Assembly (NCBI RefSeq): GCF_009906795.1
Contig: NZ_JAAALN010000008.1
Span: forward strand, 1-45,983
DNA length: 45,983 nucleotides
Reading direction: 5' to 3'
Source of the DNA: Kineococcus siccus
Lineage (GTDB): Bacteria; Actinomycetota; Actinomycetes; Actinomycetales; Kineococcaceae
Shown: positions 27,210 to 36,607 of the stretch, one piece after another
How the letters are laid out: each line of letters starts with the position of its first letter
Position numbering within the stretch: position 1 is the stretch's first letter
The notes under the pieces: generated by a model
The model's input: only the letters and a program-made list of their open reading frames with translations
Database searches by the model: none
Told to the model about the DNA's origin: nothing
Position numbers and translations under genes: made by a program

Positions 27210-28600
27210 GACGCGGCTCCCCGCGTGCGCGGGGAGGTCTTCGCGGCGGACGCCCGCTTCGCCGGGGCGCTCTTCGCCGGCGCGGTCTTCGTCGCGGCGG
27301 CCTTCGCCGGCGCGGCCTTCGTGGGCGCGGCCTTCGTGGGCGCGGCCTTCGTGGGCGCGGCCTTCGCCGGGGCGCTCTTCGCCGGCGCGGTCCTCGCCGC
27401 AGCGCTCTTGGCGGCCGCCGTGGCCGTGCCCCGGCCCACCCGGGCGCGCAGGACCGCCTGCGTGCCCTGGTCCTGGGGCGGGTTGCCGTCCGGGGCGTTG
27501 GCCGAGAAGGCGTTCGCCGGGACGGCCGCGGACCCCGAGCGCTGCGCGGCGTCCGACGGCTGCGCCCGCTTCATGGCGCGCGACACGCGCGCCGACTCCT
27601 TCTGCGCCGCGGCCTGGCCGCGGGCGGCCTCGGCGGGTGGGGAGATCCGGCCCTGGGCCTGCGCCTGAGCGACGGACATCGTCCGGGCCCCGACGGCCGG
27701 CAGGCCGTGCACGAGCGTCTCGCCGTACACCTCGTCCGGGTCGAGCCGGCGCAGCTCCTCGGTCAGGCAGTCCTTGACGGGACGACGGGCCAGGGCGATG
27801 CGGCGCTCGGGCTGTCCCGGCTGGGTCAGCGTCGCGACGGTCTGGTCGGGGCGGATGAGCTCCACCGCACCGGACTTGCGGTCCAGGCGGACGCTCTGGA
27901 CGCCCGTGCCCTTCTTGGTGCGGGCGCGCACGACGGGCGCCTTGAGCTTGACGGCGAGCCACGCCGCGAGCAGCTCGGTGCTGGGGCTGTCGGGGGCCCC
28001 CGCGACCGTGACCTGCGTGACGGGCTCGTAGGGCGGCTGGTCCAGCGCGGCGGCCAGCAGGGCACGCCAGTTCGTGAGGCGCGTCCAGGCGAGGTCGGTG
28101 TCGCCCGCGCGGTAGTGCGCCCGGCGGTGCTCGAGCGACTTCGCGGGGTTCGGCGTCTCGGCGGAGTCGGTGATGCGCCGCTGCGCGATGGCCCCGATGG
28201 GGTCGCTCTGCAGGTCCTCGGGCGCGGCCCCCACCCACCACGCGACGATCGGCGCGTCGGAGAGCAGCAGCGGCACCACGGTCGTCTCACCGTGGTCCAC
28301 CAGCGGCCCGTACAGGCGCAGCACGACCACCTCGCTCGCGCCCGCGTCACCGCCCACGCGGATCTGCGCGTCGAGGCGCGCGGTGCCGCGGCGGTTGCCG
28401 CGCGCGAGGACCAGCACGCGGCAGGGGTGCTCGCGGCTGGCCTCGTTGGCGGCCTCGATGGCGTCCTCGGCGTGCGCGTCGTCCGTGACGACGCACAGGG
28501 TCAGGACGCGGCCCAGGGCCACCGCCCCGCCGGAGTCCCGGAGGTCGACGAGCGCCTTGTTCACGGCGCTGGTCGACGTGCTGGGCAGGTCGATGATCAT
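27206..28600 (-). CDS. opcA: OpcA, glucose-6-phosphate dehydrogenase assembly protein, with a histone-H1-like tail
   Basis: OpcA is an allosteric effector or assembly factor of G6PDH in cyanobacteria and actinobacteria. Residues 1 to about 310 match the family, with VLTLCVVTD, HPCRVLVLARG, EVVVLRLYGPLVDHGETTVVPLLLSDAPIVAWWVGAAPEDL and DLAWTRLTNWRALLAAALD. The protein is 464 residues long, against roughly 300-370 for most homologues I know. The extra C-terminus (about 330-464) is disordered. Its last 66 residues are almost only Ala, Lys, Pro, Ser and Thr, with repeated AAPTK/AAPAK units like histone H1 or the tails of mycobacterial HU. ATG 28600 has GGGAG eight bases upstream. It follows zwf by 37 bases and overlaps pgl by four. 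Confidence 0.93.
   Translation of the reverse strand: MIIDLPSTSTSAVNKALVDLRDSGGAVALGRVLTLCVVTDDAHAEDAIEAANEASREHPCRVLVLARGNRRGTARLDAQIRVGGDAGASEVVVLRLYGPLVDHGETTVVPLLLSDAPIVAWWVGAAPEDLQSDPIGAIAQRRITDSAETPNPAKSLEHRRAHYRAGDTDLAWTRLTNWRALLAAALDQPPYEPVTQVTVAGAPDSPSTELLAAWLAVKLKAPVVRARTKKGTGVQSVRLDRKSGAVELIRPDQTVATLTQPGQPERRIALARRPVKDCLTEELRRLDPDEVYGETLVHGLPAVGARTMSVAQAQAQGRISPPAEAARGQAAAQKESARVSRAMKRAQPSDAAQRSGSAAVPANAFSANAPDGNPPQDQGTQAVLRARVGRGTATAAAKSAAARTAPAKSAPAKAAPTKAAPTKAAPTKAAPAKAAATKTAPAKSAPAKRASAAKTSPRTRGAAS
27250..27390 (-). repeat. 15-bp tandem repeats coding the OpcA AAPTK tail
   Basis: On the plus strand GTGGGCGCGGCCTTC occurs three times in tandem (about 27319-27363), flanked by diverged copies with GCC GGC/GCG changes. 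They code for alternating AAPTK, AAPAK and SAPAK pentapeptides. Confidence 0.8.
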
Positions 28601-28637
28601 GTGGTCTGCTCCCGGCTGGAGGTCGGTGCGACGGTGC

Positions 28638-30179
28638 TCACGGGCGTCGCCAGGTGCGGCCCGTGCGCGCCAGCATGTCGGTGGCGGACTGCGGGCCCCA
28701 GGTCCCGGACGAGTAGGCCTGCGGCTTGCCGTTCTTCGCCCAGTACGACGTGATCGGGTCGAGGATCTTCCACGACAGCTCGACCTCCTCGTGGCGCGGG
28801 AACAGCGGGGGGTCGCCCAGCAGCACGTCGAGGATGAGGCGCTCGTAGGCCTCGGGGCTGGACTCGGTGAAGGCGTGGCCGTAGCCGAAGTCCATCGTCA
28901 CGTCACGCACCTCCATCGCGGTGCCCGGCACCTTCGACCCGAAGCGCATGGTGATGCCCTCGTCGGGCTGCACGCGGATGACCAGGGCGTTCTCGCCCAG
29001 CTCCTCGGTGGCGGTGCGCTCGAACGGCAGGTGCGGGGCGCGCTTGAAGACCACCGCGATCTCCGTGACGCGCCGGCCGAGGCGCTTGCCCGCGCGCAGG
29101 TAGAACGGCACCCCCGCCCAGCGGCGCGTGTCGACCTCCAGCTCGATGGCCGCGAACGTCTCGGTCGTGGAGCTGTCCGGGATGCCGTCCTCGTCGAGGT
29201 AGCCCTTGACGTAGTCGGAACCCTGCCAGCCCGCGGCGTACTGCCCGCGGGCGGTGGACTTCGACAGGTCCCTGGGCAGGCGCACGGCCGAGAGGACCTT
29301 GGCCTTCTCGGCCCGCAGGTCGGTGGCGTCGAAGGAGACCGGCTCCTCCATGGCCGTCAGGGCCATGAGCTGCAGCAGGTGGTTCTGGATGACGTCGCGG
29401 GCCGCGCCGATGCCGTCGTAGTACCCCGCGCGCCCGCCGATGCCGATGTCCTCGGCCATGGTGATCTGCACGTGGTCCACGTGGTTGGCGTTCCAGAGCG
29501 GCTCGAACATCTGGTTCGCGAAGCGCAGCGCCAGGATGTTCTGGACCGTCTCCTTGCCCAGGTAGTGGTCGATCCGGAAGACCGAGTCGGCGGGGAAGAC
29601 GTCCTCGACCACGGCGTTCAGCTCGCGCGCGCTCTTGAGGTCGCGGCCGAACGGCTTCTCGATGACGACGCGGCGCCACTGGTCACCGTGCTGGGCGCTG
29701 AGCCCGCTGCGGGCCAGCTGCTTGGCCACGACCGGGAAGAACTTCGGCGGGATCGACATGTAGAACGCGTGGTTGCCGCCCGTGCCGCGGACGCGGTCGA
29801 GGTCGGACACCGTGGTCGCGAGCTGGTCGAAGGCGTCGTCGTCGTCGAAGTCGCCCGGCACGAAGCGGAAGCCCTCGGCGAGCTGCGCCCACACCGACTC
29901 CCGGAAGGGCGTGCGGGCGTGCTGGCGCACCGAGTCGTAGACGATCTTGCCGAAGTCCTGGTCGACCCAGTCGCGGCGGGCGAAGCCCGTCAGCGCGAAG
30001 CCCGGGGGGAGCAGGCCGCGGTTGGCGAGGTCGTAGATGGCCGGCATCAGCTTCTTGCGCGCCAGGTCGCCCGTGACCCCGAACATCACCATGCCGCAGG
30101 GGCCGGCGATGCGGGGCAGGCGGCGGTCGCGGGGGTCGCGCAGGGGGTTGTCCCCGGCCACGACGCGTGCGGGGCTCAT
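28638..30179 (-). CDS. zwf: Glucose-6-phosphate 1-dehydrogenase
   Basis: This 513-residue enzyme oxidises glucose 6-phosphate to 6-phosphogluconolactone with NADP. The dinucleotide site is FGVTGDLARKKLMPA (33-47), the conserved EKPFGRD lies at 174-180, and the active-site signature RIDHYLGKE at 202-210 contains the catalytic H205. The late segment SWKILDPITSYW is normal. ATG 30179 overlaps the preceding small ORF stop in an ATGA junction, so zwf translation is probably coupled to that ORF. The downstream opcA product modulates this enzyme. Confidence 0.97.
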   Translation of the reverse strand: MSPARVVAGDNPLRDPRDRRLPRIAGPCGMVMFGVTGDLARKKLMPAIYDLANRGLLPPGFALTGFARRDWVDQDFGKIVYDSVRQHARTPFRESVWAQLAEGFRFVPGDFDDDDAFDQLATTVSDLDRVRGTGGNHAFYMSIPPKFFPVVAKQLARSGLSAQHGDQWRRVVIEKPFGRDLKSARELNAVVEDVFPADSVFRIDHYLGKETVQNILALRFANQMFEPLWNANHVDHVQITMAEDIGIGGRAGYYDGIGAARDVIQNHLLQLMALTAMEEPVSFDATDLRAEKAKVLSAVRLPRDLSKSTARGQYAAGWQGSDYVKGYLDEDGIPDSSTTETFAAIELEVDTRRWAGVPFYLRAGKRLGRRVTEIAVVFKRAPHLPFERTATEELGENALVIRVQPDEGITMRFGSKVPGTAMEVRDVTMDFGYGHAFTESSPEAYERLILDVLLGDPPLFPRHEEVELSWKILDPITSYWAKNGKPQAYSSGTWGPQSATDMLARTGRTWRRP

Positions 30180-30562
30180 GCGGACGCCTCTCCGGTGGTG
30201 TGGCGGGAGGCCCCGGGGGAGGCCTCCCCGGGCAGCGGTGCGGTCCGGCGCGGGGCGCGCCGCCCCCACCGGGAGCGGGGGCCGCGGCCGGAGCGCTCGG
30301 CGAGCGCGGCGCGCAGCGCGAGCAGCTCGGCGTCGGCACCGGTCGCGAGGAAGGCCTCGACGGCGGGGTAGTCGCGCGCCTGGAGGCTGGCGAGCAGCGC
30401 GTCGAGCGCGGCGTCCACCTGGGCGCGGTCGAACGGGGCGACGCTGACGAGCGTGCCGGCGCTGGCGCGCCCCACCCGGGAGGTGGGGCGCGCGGCGGCC
30501 GCGAGGGACGGCACCGCGGCGGCGTCCGCCGCCGCGGTGTCCCGCACCTCGACCAGGGTCAC
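30176..30562 (-). CDS. 128-residue ORF between tal and zwf, possible relic of pgi
   Basis: I do not recognise this as a complete known protein. It starts at GTG 30562, overlapping the tal stop (GTGA), and ends in an ATGA overlap with zwf, so the coupling is preserved on both sides. In several actinobacteria this slot holds glucose-6-phosphate isomerase. The N-terminus ([19 protein letters not shown]) resembles Pgi starts. The later part ([17 protein letters not shown], then DYPAVEAFL, then [17 protein letters not shown] and WGRR) resembles the region just before the Pgi C-terminal motif GWGPRFLHSTGQ. That motif is absent in all frames I checked. The last 30 residues are Arg/Pro-rich. I infer a pgi with large internal and terminal deletions, kept perhaps for translational coupling; a lineage-specific small protein is the alternative. 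Confidence 0.55.
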   Translation of the reverse strand: MTLVEVRDTAAADAAAVPSLAAAARPTSRVGRASAGTLVSVAPFDRAQVDAALDALLASLQARDYPAVEAFLATGADAELLALRAALAERSGRGPRSRWGRRAPRRTAPLPGEASPGASRHTTGEASA

Positions 30563-31680
30563 GCCTCGACCTGGGTCTTCACACGCTCCAGCTCGTCGGT
30601 CACGGTCTGCAGGAGCTCGCCCCAGGACGCCTCGAACTTCGACACGCCCTCCTTCTCGAGCAGCTCGGTGACCTCGGTGTAGGAGATGCCGAGGCGCTCG
30701 AGGTCGTCGAGGACCTGCTTGGACTCGCCGTAGGAGCCGCGGACGGTGTCGCCCGTGACCTCGGCGTGGTCCATCGTCGCGTCCAGCGTCTTGCCGGGCA
30801 TGGTGTTGACGGTGTTCGGCGCGACCAGCTCGGTGACGTAGAGCGTGTCGGGCAGCTTCGGGTCCTTCACGCCCGTGGAGGCCCACAGCGGGCGCTGCGC
30901 CTTGGCGCCGGACTCCGCGAGCACCTGCCAGCGCGGCGTGGAGAAGACCTCCTCGTACGCCTGGTAGGCCAGGCGCGCGTTGGCGATGCCGGCCTTGGAC
31001 CGCAGCGCGGTCGCCTCGGCGGTCTCGAGGGCGTCGAGGCGCTTGTCGACCTCGCTGTCCACGCGGGAGACGAAGAAGGACGCGACGGACTCGATCAGCG
31101 CGAGGTCGTGGCCGTTCTGCTTGGCCTGCTCCAGGCCCGTGAGGAAGGCCTGCATGACGGCGCGGTAGCGGTCGAGGGAGAAGATCAGCGTGACGTTGAC
31201 GCTGATGCCCTCGGACAGCGCGGTGCTGATGGCCGCGAGGCCCTCGACCGTCGCGGGGATCTTGATGTACACGTTCGGCCGGTCGACGGCCTTCCAGAGC
31301 GTGCGCGCCGACTCCTCGGTGCCCGCGGTGTCGTGCGCGAGGCGGGGGTCGACCTCGAGGGAGACCCGGCCGTCGAGGCGGTCGGTGCGGTCGTAGACCG
31401 GGCGCAGGAGGTCCGCGGCGTGGCGGACGTCGGCGGTGGTGATCTGGAAGACGGCCTCGTCCACGTCGGCGCCCGCGGCGACGAGCTCCTTGACCTGGTC
31501 GGTGTAGGCGTCGCCCTTGGCGAGCGCGCTCGCGAAGATCGTCGGGTTCGTCGTGATGCCGAGGACGCCGTCGTCCACGAGCCGCTGCAGCTCGCCCGAG
31601 CCGATGAGCTCGCGGGACAGGTCGTCCAGCCAGACCGACACCCCGTGCTGCGAGAGCTCCGCCAGGTTGCTGTTCGTCAT
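30559..31680 (-). CDS. tal: Transaldolase
   Basis: This 373-residue TIM-barrel enzyme of the non-oxidative pentose phosphate branch transfers a dihydroxyacetone unit. The N-terminus [21 protein letters not shown] and [13 protein letters not shown] are family signatures. The Schiff-base lysine is K140 in [33 protein letters not shown] and [17 protein letters not shown] follow. The length fits the long actinobacterial TalB-like type. ATG 31680 has GGAGAAG six bases upstream. Two hairpins lie between tkt and this gene. Confidence 0.97.
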   Translation of the reverse strand: MTNSNLAELSQHGVSVWLDDLSRELIGSGELQRLVDDGVLGITTNPTIFASALAKGDAYTDQVKELVAAGADVDEAVFQITTADVRHAADLLRPVYDRTDRLDGRVSLEVDPRLAHDTAGTEESARTLWKAVDRPNVYIKIPATVEGLAAISTALSEGISVNVTLIFSLDRYRAVMQAFLTGLEQAKQNGHDLALIESVASFFVSRVDSEVDKRLDALETAEATALRSKAGIANARLAYQAYEEVFSTPRWQVLAESGAKAQRPLWASTGVKDPKLPDTLYVTELVAPNTVNTMPGKTLDATMDHAEVTGDTVRGSYGESKQVLDDLERLGISYTEVTELLEKEGVSKFEASWGELLQTVTDELERVKTQVEA

Positions 31681-31728
31681 GTGCTTCTCCGTCTCCTCGT
31701 CCGTGGATCCGCCCGCGGTCAGCGGGCG

Positions 31729-31749
31729 GGGGCGCCGAGACGGCGCCCC
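31729..31749 (-). terminator. Second hairpin in the tkt-tal spacer
   Basis: GGGGCGCCG (31729-31737) pairs with CGGCGCCCC (31741-31749) around AGA. It is closer to tal than the main hairpin. Confidence 0.45.
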
Positions 31750-31776
31750 GTGCTGCTGGCGCCCGCAGGCGCCGGG

Positions 31777-31808
31777 GGCGGGACCCGGGCCGGGGCCCGG
31801 GTCCCGCC
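31777..31808 (-). terminator. Main hairpin in the tkt-tal spacer
   Basis: A perfect 14-bp stem pairs 31777-31790 with 31795-31808 around CGGG. It begins five bases after the tkt stop on the minus strand and may attenuate transcription into tal-zwf-opcA-pgl. Confidence 0.65.
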
Positions 31809-31813
31809 GGTGG

Positions 31814-33907
31814 TCACTGGAGACCGGCGAGGCTCTCCTTGGCCGCGGTCACGACGGCCTCGTCCGTCAGGCCGAACTCGCGGTAGAGGTCCTGGTAGTC
31901 GGCCGAGGCCCCGAAGTGCTCGAGGCTGACGATCCGCCCGGCGTCGCCGGTCAGGTCGTGCCAGCTCTGCGCGATGCCGGCCTCGACCGCGACGCGCGCC
32001 TTGACCTGCGGGAGCAGGACGGTGTCGCGGTAGGACTGCGGCTGCTCGTCGAACCACTCGCGGCACGGCATGGAGACGACGCGCGTGGGCACGCCCTCCT
32101 CCTCGAGGCGGGCGGCGGCCGCGACGGCGATCTGCGTCTCGGACCCGGTGCCGATGAGGATGACCTGCGGCGTGGCCGCGGAGGCCTCGACGAGGACGTA
32201 GCCGCCCTTGGCGACCCCGTCCGCCGCACCCCAGCCGGCCTGCGAGCGGTCGAAGGTCGGCAGGTTCTGCCGGCTCAGCGCCAGGCCCGCGGGGCGGTCG
32301 GTGTGCTCGAGGATCGTCTTCCACGCCCACGCGGTCTCGTTGGCGTCGCCCGGGCGCACGACGTCGAGGCCGGGGATGGCGCGCAGCGCCGAGAGGTGCT
32401 CGACCGGCTGGTGCGTGGGGCCGTCCTCGCCCAGGCCGATCGAGTCGTGCGTCCACACGTAGGTGACCGGCAGCCGCATGATCGCCGCGAGCCGGACGGC
32501 GGGGCGCATGTAGTCGCTGAAGACGAGGAACGTGCCGCCGTAGGGGCGCGTCCCGCCGTGCAGCGCGATGCCGTTGAGGATGGCGCCCATGGCGTGCTCG
32601 CGGATGCCGAAGTGCAGGGTGCGCCCGTACGGGCTGCCCTGCCACGTCTTCGTCTGGCGGCTCTCGGGCAGGAAGCTCGGCTCGCCCTTCATCGAGGTGA
32701 GGTTGGACTCCGCGAGGTCCGCGGAACCGCCCCACAGCTCGGGCAGGGTCGAGGCGAGGGCGTTGAGGACCTCGCCGGAGGCCTTGCGGCTGGCGATCGA
32801 GGTGCCCGCCTCGAACGTCGGCAGCGCCGACGCCCAGCCCTCGGGCAGCGTGCGGGTGGAGATGCGGTCGAACAGCCCGCCGCGCTCGCCGGCGCCGCTG
32901 CGCCACGCGTCGAAGCGGGTCGTCCAGGACTCGTGCAGGGTGCGGCCGCGCTCGCGGGCGCCGCGCACGTGGGCCAGGACGTCGTCGTCGACCTGGAAGG
33001 TCTGCTCCGGGTCGAAGCCCATGACCTCCTTGGTGGCGCGGACCTCGGACTCGCCCAGCGCGGAGCCGTGCGACTTGCCGGTGTTGTGCGCGTTCGGGGC
33101 CGGCCACGCGATGAGCGTGCGCAGGATGACGATGGACGGGCGCCCGGTCTCCTCCTTGGCCGCCTCGAGCGCCTCGTGCAGGCCCGCGACGTCCTCGGTG
33201 TAGGGACCCTCGCCACCGTTGGTCCAGTCGATGGTCTGCACGTGCCAGCCGTACGCCTCGTAGCGCTTGCCGGTGTCCTCGGCCAGGGCGATGGCCGTGT
33301 CGTCCTCGATGGAGATGTGGTTCGCGTCGTAGACGACGACGAGGTTGCCGAGCTCCTGCACGCCCGCGATCGAGGACGCCTCGGAGGACACGCCCTCCTG
33401 GATGTCGCCGTCGGAGGCCAGCACCCAGATGGTGTGGTCGAACGGGCTCGTGCCGGGGGCCGCCTCGGGGTCGAACAGACCGCGCTCGCGGCGGGCCGCC
33501 ATGGCCATGCCGACGGCGGAGGAGATGCCCTGGCCCAGCGGGCCGGTGGTCATCTCGACGCCGGCCAGGTGGCCGTGCTCGGGGTGGCCGGGAGTCTTCG
33601 AGCCCCACTTGCGCAGCGCCTTGAGGTCGTCCAGCTCGAGGCCGTAGCCGGCCAGGTACAGCTGGACGTAGAGCGTCAGGCTGGAGTGCCCGCACGACAG
33701 CACGAAGCGGTCGCGGCCCGTCCAGTCCGGGTCGGCGGGGTCGTGCTGGATCATCTTCTGGAACAGCAGGTACGCCACGGGGGCCAGGCTCATGGCCGTC
33801 CCCGGGTGTCCGTTGCCCGATCGTTGGACCGCGTCCATGGCGAGGACCCTGACGGTGTCCACCGCCCGGTCGTCCAGGTCGCTCCACTCGAGGCTCTGCC
33901 GGCTCAC
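31814..33907 (-). CDS. tkt: Transketolase
   Basis: This 697-residue thiamine-diphosphate enzyme transfers two-carbon units between sugar phosphates. H34 in [13 protein letters not shown], the ThDP motif SDGDIQEG (165-172) with N196 in YDANHISI, and the pyrimidine-domain segments [20 protein letters not shown] and [20 protein letters not shown] are intact. The C-terminal domain ends with [22 protein letters not shown] 33907 has GGGAGGAG upstream. It is the first gene of the minus-strand pentose phosphate operon and is divergent from ctaB. Confidence 0.98.
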   Translation of the reverse strand: MSRQSLEWSDLDDRAVDTVRVLAMDAVQRSGNGHPGTAMSLAPVAYLLFQKMIQHDPADPDWTGRDRFVLSCGHSSLTLYVQLYLAGYGLELDDLKALRKWGSKTPGHPEHGHLAGVEMTTGPLGQGISSAVGMAMAARRERGLFDPEAAPGTSPFDHTIWVLASDGDIQEGVSSEASSIAGVQELGNLVVVYDANHISIEDDTAIALAEDTGKRYEAYGWHVQTIDWTNGGEGPYTEDVAGLHEALEAAKEETGRPSIVILRTLIAWPAPNAHNTGKSHGSALGESEVRATKEVMGFDPEQTFQVDDDVLAHVRGARERGRTLHESWTTRFDAWRSGAGERGGLFDRISTRTLPEGWASALPTFEAGTSIASRKASGEVLNALASTLPELWGGSADLAESNLTSMKGEPSFLPESRQTKTWQGSPYGRTLHFGIREHAMGAILNGIALHGGTRPYGGTFLVFSDYMRPAVRLAAIMRLPVTYVWTHDSIGLGEDGPTHQPVEHLSALRAIPGLDVVRPGDANETAWAWKTILEHTDRPAGLALSRQNLPTFDRSQAGWGAADGVAKGGYVLVEASAATPQVILIGTGSETQIAVAAAARLEEEGVPTRVVSMPCREWFDEQPQSYRDTVLLPQVKARVAVEAGIAQSWHDLTGDAGRIVSLEHFGASADYQDLYREFGLTDEAVVTAAKESLAGLQ

Positions 33908-34308
33908 GTGTCTCCTCCCGTGCGAACCAGGTATCCGTCCAGCGCCGGGTCGGCGGTGGGTGGACCGGCCGTGGTCCGCTCTCTGTCTCCGTCGTCACCC
34001 CGGGGCCCTCTGCCGGACCCTCGCTGCCTCTGGTCCGCCACGCCCCGTCCGGGGGTGGCGGCGGCGACCGGCCACGAGGCCTGGCGTCGCCGTGGCACCG
34101 TCGTCCGAGGCGTTCGTCCTCCGCGGCGTCCCGGCACGAGGTGTGCTCGTCTCCGGATCACCGCGTGGCGAGCCTACTCGCAGCGGGTCCTTCCGCAGCT
34201 CGCGACCGCCACGCTCCGTGGTGGCCGCCGCGGCGGCCCGGTCAACGACAAGTGGTAGGAGCGGCGTAGAGTCGTGCGTGCCCGATGTCGCCTCGCCCTG
34301 AGGACACT
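33908..34308. other. Divergent control region between tkt and ctaB
   Basis: This 401-base region has no convincing gene. A minus-strand -10 candidate TAGGCT (34176-34171, the same hexamer as at rpsA) could serve tkt with a leader of about 255 bases. A plus-strand -10 TAGAGT (34267-34272) precedes ctaB. I see no strong hairpin or palindrome in it. Confidence 0.45.
34267..34272 (+). promoter_or_regulatory. -10 element before ctaB
   Basis: TAGAGT is followed five bases later by a GTG (34278) that opens a 7-codon ORF ending at 34301, directly before the ctaB ribosome site GAGG (34300-34303). Confidence 0.4.
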
Positions 34309-35334
34309 GTGACTGTCGTCGACCCGCGTCCCACGGACGCCTCCGCGCACGCGCGCACCCTCTCGGTGCTCCGCCGCCGCGGGGGACGTCAGCGTCCTCC
34401 CCGCTTCCCGCGGGTGGCGGCGTACGTCTCGCTGACCAAGCCGCGGATCATCGAGCTCCTCCTCATCACGACCATCCCCGTGATGCTGTTCGCGCAGGGG
34501 GGTCTGCCGCCGCTGCTGCTGCTGGTCACGACCTTCGTCGGCGGCGCGCTCGCGGCCGGGTGCGCGAACACCCTGAACTGCTACTTCGACCGCGACATCG
34601 ACGCGCTCATGAAGCGCACCGAGGGCCGCCCGCTCGTCACCGGTGAGGTCACGCCGCGGCAGGCGCTCGTCTTCGCGGCCGCGCTGGGCGTGGCGTCGGT
34701 GGCGGTCTTCCTGGCCTTCGTCAACGCCCTGTCCGCGGTGCTGGCGCTCGTCGCGATCGCCCTCTACATCGTGGGCTACACGCTGCTGCTCAAGCGCCGG
34801 ACGTCGCAGAACATCGTCTGGGGCGGTGTCGCGGGCTGCATGCAGGTCCTCATCGGCTGGACGGCCGTGCGCGGGCAGCTCGACTGGGCGCCGTTCGTCC
34901 TCTTCGGCGTCATCTTCCTGTGGACGCCGCCGCACTACTGGCCGCTGTCGGTGCGCTACCGCGAGGACTACGCCAACGCCGGGGTGCCGATGCTCCCCGT
35001 CGTGGCGAAGCCGACGACGGTGGCCCGCCAGATCGTCGCCTACACGTGGGCGATGGTGGCCTGCTCGCTGCTCCTGGTCCCCGTCGGCGGCGCCGGCATG
35101 GTCTACCTCGGCGCGGCCGTGGTCCTCGGCCTCGGCTTCCTCGCGCAGACCTACGGGCTGCTGCGGCGCACGCGCCGCTTCGAGGCGGCCACGGGCGGCC
35201 GCGACGCCGGGACGCTGGAGCAGCTCAAGGCGATCAGCCCGATGGGCGTCTTCCACGGCTCGATCACCTACCTGACGCTGCTGTCGGCCGCCGTGGCGCT
35301 CGACCCCTTCCTCCGGGTCGCCTGGCCCTTCTGA
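34309..35334 (+). CDS. ctaB: Protoheme IX farnesyltransferase (heme O synthase)
   Basis: This UbiA-family membrane enzyme attaches a farnesyl group to heme B, giving heme O for aa3/bo-type oxidases. The prenyl-diphosphate motif N-x3-D-x3-D is in [41 protein letters not shown] and [28 protein letters not shown] are family signatures. About eight or nine membrane helices are expected. GTG 34309 has GAGG five bases upstream and gives 341 residues. An in-frame ATG at 34285 would add eight residues but lacks a ribosome site. The gene is convergent with ctaA, whose product uses heme O. Confidence 0.94.
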   Translation: MTVVDPRPTDASAHARTLSVLRRRGGRQRPPRFPRVAAYVSLTKPRIIELLLITTIPVMLFAQGGLPPLLLLVTTFVGGALAAGCANTLNCYFDRDIDALMKRTEGRPLVTGEVTPRQALVFAAALGVASVAVFLAFVNALSAVLALVAIALYIVGYTLLLKRRTSQNIVWGGVAGCMQVLIGWTAVRGQLDWAPFVLFGVIFLWTPPHYWPLSVRYREDYANAGVPMLPVVAKPTTVARQIVAYTWAMVACSLLLVPVGGAGMVYLGAAVVLGLGFLAQTYGLLRRTRRFEAATGGRDAGTLEQLKAISPMGVFHGSITYLTLLSAAVALDPFLRVAWPF

Positions 35335-35348
35335 GGGCTCTTGCCCGC

Positions 35349-35393
35349 ACGACGACGCCCCCCCGACCGGTCCGGTCGGGGGGGCGTCGTCGT
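35349..35393. terminator. Very strong bidirectional terminator after ctaB
   Basis: Positions 35349-35370 pair perfectly with 35372-35393, including a C7/G7 block. The centre is a single T, so the real loop is about five bases. It begins 15 bases after the ctaB stop in the 229-base gap before convergent ctaA. The remainder of that gap has only an 11-base direct repeat GAGGTCGGGCC (35522-35532 and 35538-35548). Confidence 0.9.
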
Positions 35394-35563
35394 CGTGCGA
35401 GCACCGGCCCGACGTGCGGGGCGCAGGGCCCGGGGCCTAGAGAGCACCCGCACGAGCGCGGGGGACAGCGGCCGTCGGCGGGTGCGGCGGTGATGCGCGG
35501 GCCCGTGGACCAGGTCGCGGGGAGGTCGGGCCGTCGCGAGGTCGGGCCGGGGGCGGTGACGGG

Positions 35564-36544
35564 TCAGGCGGTGGCGGCGGCGCGGCGGTCGGGGACCTGG
35601 ACGGGGACCTCGTCGCGGGGGGCGGTGAGCGCGCACAGCAGCCGGACCTGGAGCACGACGAGCAGGCACGCCATGCCCATGTGGATCGCCACGAGCACCC
35701 ACGGCAGGTCGGTGAAGTACTGCGTGTAGCCCACGACGCCCTGGAGCAGCGTGGCGACGAGCAGCAGCACCGAGGCGTGGCGGGCGGCGGGTGGCGCCGA
35801 CGTCGCCCGCAGGGCCACGACGAGACCGATGAGCAGGCCCACGTAGGCCATGACGAGGTCGGCGTGCAGCCAGCTGACGGCCTGCGGGTCGAGGCCGAAG
35901 CGGGCCGGCTCGTCGGCGTCGCCGGAGTGCGGACCGGAACCCGTGACGACCGTGCCGACCACGACGACGGCGTAGAGCAGCGCGGCGGCCAGCCAGGCGC
36001 CGCCGCGGACCTCGCGGCGCACGACGACGGCGCGCGGCCCGGACGTCTCGAGCCCGCGCCGCCACAGGATCGTCGAGGCCGTCACGAGCAGCATCGAGAC
36101 GAGGAAGTGGGTCATGACGTAGCCGGGCGCGAGTTCCATGTGCACCGTGATGCCGCCGATGACGGCCTGCGCCAGGATGCCGAAGATCACCAGCCCCACG
36201 TAGGGGAGCAGGTCGCGGCGGCGGTGGCGCCAGACGGCGACGAGGCAGGCGAGGGCGATGATCCCGACGAGCCCCGTGAGCGTCCGGTTGCCGAACTCGA
36301 TCCACTTGTGGAAGCCCTGCTCCTGCTGCACGACGGGCACGTAGGACCCCGGGACGCACTGCGGCCAGGTGGGGCAGCCGAGGCCGGAGCCGGTCAGCCG
36401 CACGACGCCGCCGGTCACGACGATGAGGCACTCGGCGACGACGTTGAGCAGGAGGATGCGCGAGGCCCAGCGGGGGAGGGCGGCGCGCAGGCCGCGGCGC
36501 TCCGGCGGGTTCGTGGTGCTGCTTCGGCCGACCGTGACGCTCAC
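35564..36544 (-). CDS. ctaA: Heme A synthase
   Basis: This 326-residue COX15/CtaA-type membrane enzyme oxidises the heme O methyl group to formyl, giving heme A for cytochrome c oxidase. Eight membrane helices are expected. The first extracytoplasmic loop has the cysteine pair C57 and C63 (GLGCPTWPQC). H79 in GFHKWIEFGNRTLTG is a likely heme or catalytic residue. A second histidine region is MTHFLVSMLLV, with HADLVMAYVGLL and IHMGMACLLV later. GTG 36544 lies six bases after TACCAT on the minus strand with no ribosome site, so the mRNA is probably leaderless. Confidence 0.94.
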   Translation of the reverse strand: MSVTVGRSSTTNPPERRGLRAALPRWASRILLLNVVAECLIVVTGGVVRLTGSGLGCPTWPQCVPGSYVPVVQQEQGFHKWIEFGNRTLTGLVGIIALACLVAVWRHRRRDLLPYVGLVIFGILAQAVIGGITVHMELAPGYVMTHFLVSMLLVTASTILWRRGLETSGPRAVVVRREVRGGAWLAAALLYAVVVVGTVVTGSGPHSGDADEPARFGLDPQAVSWLHADLVMAYVGLLIGLVVALRATSAPPAARHASVLLLVATLLQGVVGYTQYFTDLPWVLVAIHMGMACLLVVLQVRLLCALTAPRDEVPVQVPDRRAAATA

Positions 36545-36550
36545 GCGTCG

Positions 36551-36556
36551 ATGGTA
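36551..36556 (-). promoter_or_regulatory. -10 element for a leaderless ctaA mRNA
   Basis: On the minus strand TACCAT is followed by CGACGC and the GTG at 36544. This separates ctaA from the upstream ABC exporter genes, which end 51 bases earlier. Confidence 0.5.
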
Positions 36557-36607
36557 TGTCGCGCCCCGCGACGACCCCGGCCCGTGGTCGGCGTCACGGG
36601 TGTGACA

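Noticed and set aside
27250-27390. Regular repeats resembling a CRISPR array
   Set aside because: Units are contiguous 15-mers in frame with opcA and have no spacers.
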